Origin: Rhodanobacter sp. B05
GTDB taxonomy: Bacteria > Pseudomonadota > Gammaproteobacteria > Xanthomonadales > Rhodanobacteraceae
Assembly (NCBI RefSeq): GCF_002001085.1
Contig: NZ_MUNU01000017.1
Span: forward strand, 62,001-126,000
Direction of reading: 5' to 3'
Length of the DNA stretch: 64,000 bases
Shown here piece after piece: positions 60,800-64,000 of this stretch. How positions within the stretch are numbered: position 1 is the stretch's first letter; every line of letters starts with the position of its first letter. Below the pieces are notes generated by a model. That model searched no databases, was not told the DNA's origin, and worked only from the letters and a program-made list of their open reading frames with translations. Position numbers and translations under genes: made by a program.

Positions 60800-62001
60800 A
60801 CGCGACAGGACCCACGACGCCACGGCGCCACGCCTTCCTGACCGTGTTCTTCAAGGAGGTGCGGGAGAATCTGCGCGACCGGCGCACCATGATGAGCGCC
60901 CTGCTTACCGGACCATTGCTGGGACCGCTGCTGTTCGTGATGCTGCTCAGCGTGTCGCTCAATCGCGAGCTGGACAAGTCCGACCGGCCGTTGCCGGTGC
61001 CGGTGATCGGCGCCGCCCAAGCACCCAACCTGATCGATGCACTGAAAGCGGGCGGCGTGGTGCCCGGGCCGGCGGTCGCCGATCCGGAACGGACCGTGCG
61101 CCGGCAGGATGCCGACGTGGTGCTGCGCATCGCGCCCGACTATGGCAACGCCTGGCGCCGCGGTGAGCCGGTACAGGTGGAGCTGTTCTTCGACTCGTCG
61201 CGGCGCGACACCAGTGCCGCGGTGGAGCGCGTGACCCGGCTGGTCGAGTGTTACTCCCGGCAGCAGGGCGCGTTGCGCCTGGTGGCGCGCGGACTGTCGC
61301 CCGCTATCGCATGGCCGCTGCAGGTAGCCAGGCGCGACCAGGCCACGCCGCAATCGCGCGCGGTGCTGATGTTCGCGATGCTGCCGTACTTCCTCGTCAT
61401 CACCCTGTTCATGGGCGGCATGTACCTGGCGATCGACCTTACCGCCGGCGAACGCGAGCGGCAGTCGCTGGAGCCGCTGTTCGCCAACCCGGTGCCGCGC
61501 TGGCAGATCCTGTGCGGCAAGCTGGCCGCGATCTGCGCATTTTCGCTGGCCAGCCTGCTGATTGCGTTGCTGACTTTCGGCGTGGTCGGTCGACTCGTTC
61601 CCGCCGAACGGATCGGCATGGAGCTGGATCTGGGTCCGCATTTCGCCGCGAACGTGTTGCTGCTGATGTTGCCGCTGGTGCCGCTGCTGGCCACGCTGCA
61701 GTCGATGGTGGCGGCGTTCGCCAAGAGCTACCGGGAGGCGCAAACCTATATCTCGTTGCTGATGCTGGTGCCGATCATTCCAAGCCTGCTGCTGTCGTTC
61801 ATGCCGATCAAGGCGCAGGCCTGGATGTATGCCGTGCCGCTGCTGGGTCAGAACCTGGGCATCATGCAGTTGCTGCGCGGCGATGGTGTGACCGGCCAGC
61901 AACTGGGCCTGTGCGTGGCCGGCAGCACCGCGACCGTGATCCTCGCGGTGCTTGCGACCGTGCAGTTGTATCGTTCCGAGAAGCTGGCGATTTCGAGCTA
62001 G
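60796..62001 (+). CDS. natB: ABC transporter permease, NatB type
   Basis: 401 residues. N-terminal TVFFKEVRENLRDRRTMMSALLTGPLLGPLLFVMLLS, a large extracytoplasmic loop (about 55-185), then six helices, the ABC-2 core with MGGMYLAIDLTAGERERQSLEPLFANPVPRWQIL (conserved G-E-R-E-R-Q-x-x-E). It matches NatB of Bacillus and xanthomonad homologues. Last gene of the plus-strand run. Confidence 0.88.
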   Translation: MNATGPTTPRRHAFLTVFFKEVRENLRDRRTMMSALLTGPLLGPLLFVMLLSVSLNRELDKSDRPLPVPVIGAAQAPNLIDALKAGGVVPGPAVADPERTVRRQDADVVLRIAPDYGNAWRRGEPVQVELFFDSSRRDTSAAVERVTRLVECYSRQQGALRLVARGLSPAIAWPLQVARRDQATPQSRAVLMFAMLPYFLVITLFMGGMYLAIDLTAGERERQSLEPLFANPVPRWQILCGKLAAICAFSLASLLIALLTFGVVGRLVPAERIGMELDLGPHFAANVLLLMLPLVPLLATLQSMVAAFAKSYREAQTYISLLMLVPIIPSLLLSFMPIKAQAWMYAVPLLGQNLGIMQLLRGDGVTGQQLGLCVAGSTATVILAVLATVQLYRSEKLAISS

Positions 62002-62034
62002 GACCGGTTTGCCGCTTGGTCGATATCCGCCGGC

Positions 62035-62364
62035 TCAACCCGGGGGTGCGGTCAATTCACGGGCGTTGAGGTAACCATCGTGATTGCGGTCGAGCCGGTG
62101 GAACTGGCGGCGCAGGTTGTCCTGAAAGGCTTTCAGCGTGATCGGCCGCCCGCGACCGCCCGGCAGTTCGCTGGTTTCCAGCACGCCATCGTGGTTGGTA
62201 TCCATGCGCTCGAAGCCCCGGCTCATGTAGGCCACGTATTCGGCTTCGCTGACCTTGCCGTCGCCGTTGCTGTCGAATTGCCGCAGGTAATCGGCGCGCG
62301 AGTCCTGCGCGAGCGCTGCCAGCGGCAACAACAGTGCCGCGACGACGAGCAGATGGCGGATCAA
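62035..62364 (-). CDS. Small secreted EF-hand protein, TTG start overlapping folE
   Basis: 109 residues. TTG 62364 overlaps the folE stop (TTGA), and gives [20 protein letters not shown], a clear signal peptide. Three EF-hand loops follow: [28 protein letters not shown] and [15 protein letters not shown]; all have Asp at loop positions 1 and 5. The mature protein would be a small periplasmic calcium binder. There is no upstream ribosome site, so its translation probably depends on folE. Confidence 0.82.
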   Translation of the reverse strand: MIRHLLVVAALLLPLAALAQDSRADYLRQFDSNGDGKVSEAEYVAYMSRGFERMDTNHDGVLETSELPGGRGRPITLKAFQDNLRRQFHRLDRNHDGYLNARELTAPPG

Positions 62365-62954
62365 CGATGGCCGCCGTGGATGCCGATGAACTGCAGGAAC
62401 TCGGCGCGGGTGCGCGCGTCGTCGCGGAAGGCACCGAGCATCTGGCTGGTCACCATCGACACGCCGCGCTTGTGCACGCCGCGGGTGGTCATGCACTCGT
62501 GGCTGGCGTCGATCACCACCGCCACGCCGGCCGGGTCCAGGGTGTCCTGGATGCACTGGGCGATTTCCGCGGTGAGCTTTTCCTGCACCTGGAAGCGGCG
62601 CGCGAAACCGTCCACCACGCGGGCCAGCTTGCTGATCCCGACCACCCGGTTGGTCGGCATGTAACCGACGTGGGCGCGGCCGATGATCGGCGCCATGTGG
62701 TGCTCGCAATGGCTCTCGAACTCGATGTCGCGCAACACCACCATCTCGTCGTAGCCGGCGACTTCCTTGAAGGTGCGGCGCAGGTAGTCGGCCGGATCGG
62801 ACTCGTAGCCGGAGAACCAGTCGCGGTACGCCTTGACCACGCGCTTGGGCGTGTCGAGCAGGCCTTCGCGCGCGGGATCTTCGCCGGCCCAGCGGAGCAA
62901 GGTGCGCACGGCGTCCTCGGCCTGTTGCTGGGTGACGTCGCGCTGGTCGCTCAT
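62361..62954 (-). CDS. folE: GTP cyclohydrolase I
   Basis: 197 residues from ATG 62954 (AAGGA 6 nt upstream). The zinc site is Cys83, His86 and Cys154 ([20 protein letters not shown] and [10 protein letters not shown]), with the catalytic HHxxP region intact, so this is the Zn-dependent type IA enzyme. It makes 7,8-dihydroneopterin triphosphate for folate, queuosine or biopterin. The EF-hand gene downstream is coupled to it. Confidence 0.95.
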   Translation of the reverse strand: MSDQRDVTQQQAEDAVRTLLRWAGEDPAREGLLDTPKRVVKAYRDWFSGYESDPADYLRRTFKEVAGYDEMVVLRDIEFESHCEHHMAPIIGRAHVGYMPTNRVVGISKLARVVDGFARRFQVQEKLTAEIAQCIQDTLDPAGVAVVIDASHECMTTRGVHKRGVSMVTSQMLGAFRDDARTRAEFLQFIGIHGGHR

Positions 62955-63020
62955 GGAGATTCCTTCGGTTCTGCGGATTCCCCAGTTTAGCGAATGCGTC
63001 AAGCAAGAGTGCGTCGGCGC

Positions 63021-63851
63021 TCAGGGATCGGGTACGAAGTGGTCATGGAACGGTTGCGGTGCGGCCGGGCGCCGTTGCTGCACTATCCCCCGGGCGAGCA
63101 AGTGGTCCCAAGTGTCGTAGTACAGCGTGATCACTTCGTCAGGGGCGCTGGAGGCGCGCTCAAAGTCGACATAGGTGATGGAGGACTCTTCGCGCTGGCC
63201 GTGGCCGGTACCGAGCGGACCGCCAGCCGGGGCTTTGGCCATCGCTGCCCCGTTCATTGAGGCCTGAGTCTGCGGTACAGCCATGGAACCCGCGGTCGGG
63301 CGGTCGATGGATTCCTCGGCCGGTGCTGGCACGGATCCGGACGTGTACGCATCCTGGGATGCCGCATCGGCCACAGGCGCCGGAATCACGGGCTGGATGT
63401 AGGCGCGGTGGCGGCGGAACACCGCCACCCCGATCACGCCGACATTGTCGGGGCGTCCGGTACGCACCGCGTAGCTCTGCGCGAAATCCGCGAAGACGAA
63501 ATCGGCAACCTGCGACGTGCTCTTGCGCCAGCCGAGCACGTCGGCGTCGGCGTACGGATCGAGTACATAGCCGGTCTGCGACCAGTCCGCGGTGTCGCCG
63601 GAGATCACATTCACCGCATCGACCGAGAGCACCGCCATCACGTCGGCACCGGCACGATTACGCAGGCCGATCTGGTAAAGATGCCCCGGCTCACCGGCGA
63701 TGTAGTAGCGGCCGTCGTGCCGGTAGACCGGCAGGGTCCGCTGGCTGGTGCGGTCGTATACATTCAGATCGACCAGCCGGCCCACCGCGGAGACTGAAGC
63801 GGCATGGGCCGCGCCCGCCGCGAAGGCCAGGGCAAGCAACAGGGTTTTCAT
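63021..63851 (-). CDS. Secreted protein of unknown function
   Basis: 276 residues: signal peptide (LLLALAFAAGAAHAASV), a conserved-looking beta domain at about 20-150 (VGRLVDLNVYDRTSQRTLPVYRHDGRYYIAGEPGHLYQIGLRNRAGADVMAVLSVDAVNVISG), then a Pro/Ala-rich linker (about 155-220) and a short C-terminal segment (ALYYDTWDHLLARGI-like). The N-terminal domain resembles the uncharacterised secreted proteins that start G-R-x-V-D-L-x-V-Y-D-R in xanthomonads. Function not assigned. Confidence 0.75.
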   Translation of the reverse strand: MKTLLLALAFAAGAAHAASVSAVGRLVDLNVYDRTSQRTLPVYRHDGRYYIAGEPGHLYQIGLRNRAGADVMAVLSVDAVNVISGDTADWSQTGYVLDPYADADVLGWRKSTSQVADFVFADFAQSYAVRTGRPDNVGVIGVAVFRRHRAYIQPVIPAPVADAASQDAYTSGSVPAPAEESIDRPTAGSMAVPQTQASMNGAAMAKAPAGGPLGTGHGQREESSITYVDFERASSAPDEVITLYYDTWDHLLARGIVQQRRPAAPQPFHDHFVPDP

Positions 63852-63928
63852 CAGGCGGCTCCGGCATGCATCGCGGATCGATGCATGGGATGTAACGTCG
63901 CGCCGCTGCCGATGGGGTTAACCCAGGC

Positions 63929-64000
63929 TCAGATCTCGATGTCGTCCTCGCCGCCTTCATCCAGCTCCGGCACATCGCCCAACAACTGCTGGGTGACCTC
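63929..64000 (-). CDS. C-terminal fragment of a gene extending off the right edge
   Basis: 23 codons ending in TGA (63931-63929): residues EVTQQLLGDVPELDEGGEDD and then IEI. A strongly acidic tail. The frame is open to the window edge; the rest of the protein is outside, so it cannot be identified. Confidence 0.5.
   Translation of the reverse strand, partial: EVTQQLLGDVPELDEGGEDDIEI

Overview
The window is high-GC DNA (roughly 65% by eye) with densely packed genes and frequent 4-nt ATGA/GTGA start-stop overlaps. Gene content points to a Gammaproteobacterium of the Xanthomonadales/Lysobacterales, most likely Rhodanobacteraceae (Rhodanobacter/Dyella type). The indicators are the rpsU-YqeY-dnaG-tsaD neighbourhood, a DUF2909-SURF1-CtaA-CyoE block, NatAB next to a TAP-like peptidase, and Csu-type fimbriae. 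The assignment is inference; no rRNA or tRNA was recognised.

Region 1 (1-30978) is a large exopolysaccharide (EPS) locus that continues off the left edge. A plus-strand run (1-8317) encodes an adenylation/carrier protein whose specificity residues resemble the glycine code, an O-antigen ligase/polymerase-type membrane protein, a Wzx-like flippase, a PaaK/CapK-type adenylate-forming enzyme and two GT4 glycosyltransferases. A minus-strand pair (8327-11624) encodes a Gfo/Idh-epimerase fusion and another glycosyltransferase. A second plus-strand run (11886-19548) carries two NodB deacetylases, a divergent deacetylase-like protein, a methyltransferase, two GT2 enzymes and a CelD/FemAB-like acyltransferase. 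A minus-strand operon (28430-19624) resembles exosortase-A-type EPS machinery: Wza-like exporter, Wzz/GumC-like chain-length protein, CpsD-like ATPase with a degraded P-loop, TIGR03016-like outer-membrane barrel, two alpha/beta-hydrolase-fold proteins without the usual serine, GalE, and a secreted lyase-like protein. Divergent plus-strand genes make nucleotide-sugar precursors (TviB-type dehydrogenase, UDP-glucuronate 4-epimerase). No exosortase, PEP-CTERM protein or initiating sugar-phosphate transferase is inside the window.

Region 2 (31061-34756) holds cytochrome oxidase assembly and heme A genes without the oxidase subunits. Region 3 (34757-39000) is a Mg2+ P-type ATPase gene. It is preceded by a sigma-70-like promoter, a leader of about 620 nt, two small ORFs and a hairpin, and it is followed by a fossil second copy of its own 3' end. 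Region 4 (39011-49390) is housekeeping: a BASS transporter, DedA, dnaG, YqeY, rpsU, tsaD, MgtC-like, rluF, an ABC-2 exporter and a ferredoxin-NADP reductase. dnaG is not followed by rpoD, and a GNAT gene interrupts the usual operon.

Region 5 (49391-56640) starts with about 870 bp of non-coding sequence containing several repeats. It continues with an archaic (Csu/SCPU-type) chaperone-usher fimbrial operon on the minus strand. That operon is preceded by a full match to the sigma-54 -24/-12 consensus and upstream dyads. Region 6 (56686-64000) has a secreted alpha/beta hydrolase under a probable operator-controlled promoter, a membrane protein/XRE regulator/TAP-like peptidase/NatAB run, and minus-strand folE coupled to an EF-hand protein. 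It ends with a secreted unknown and the C-terminal tail of a gene beyond the right edge.
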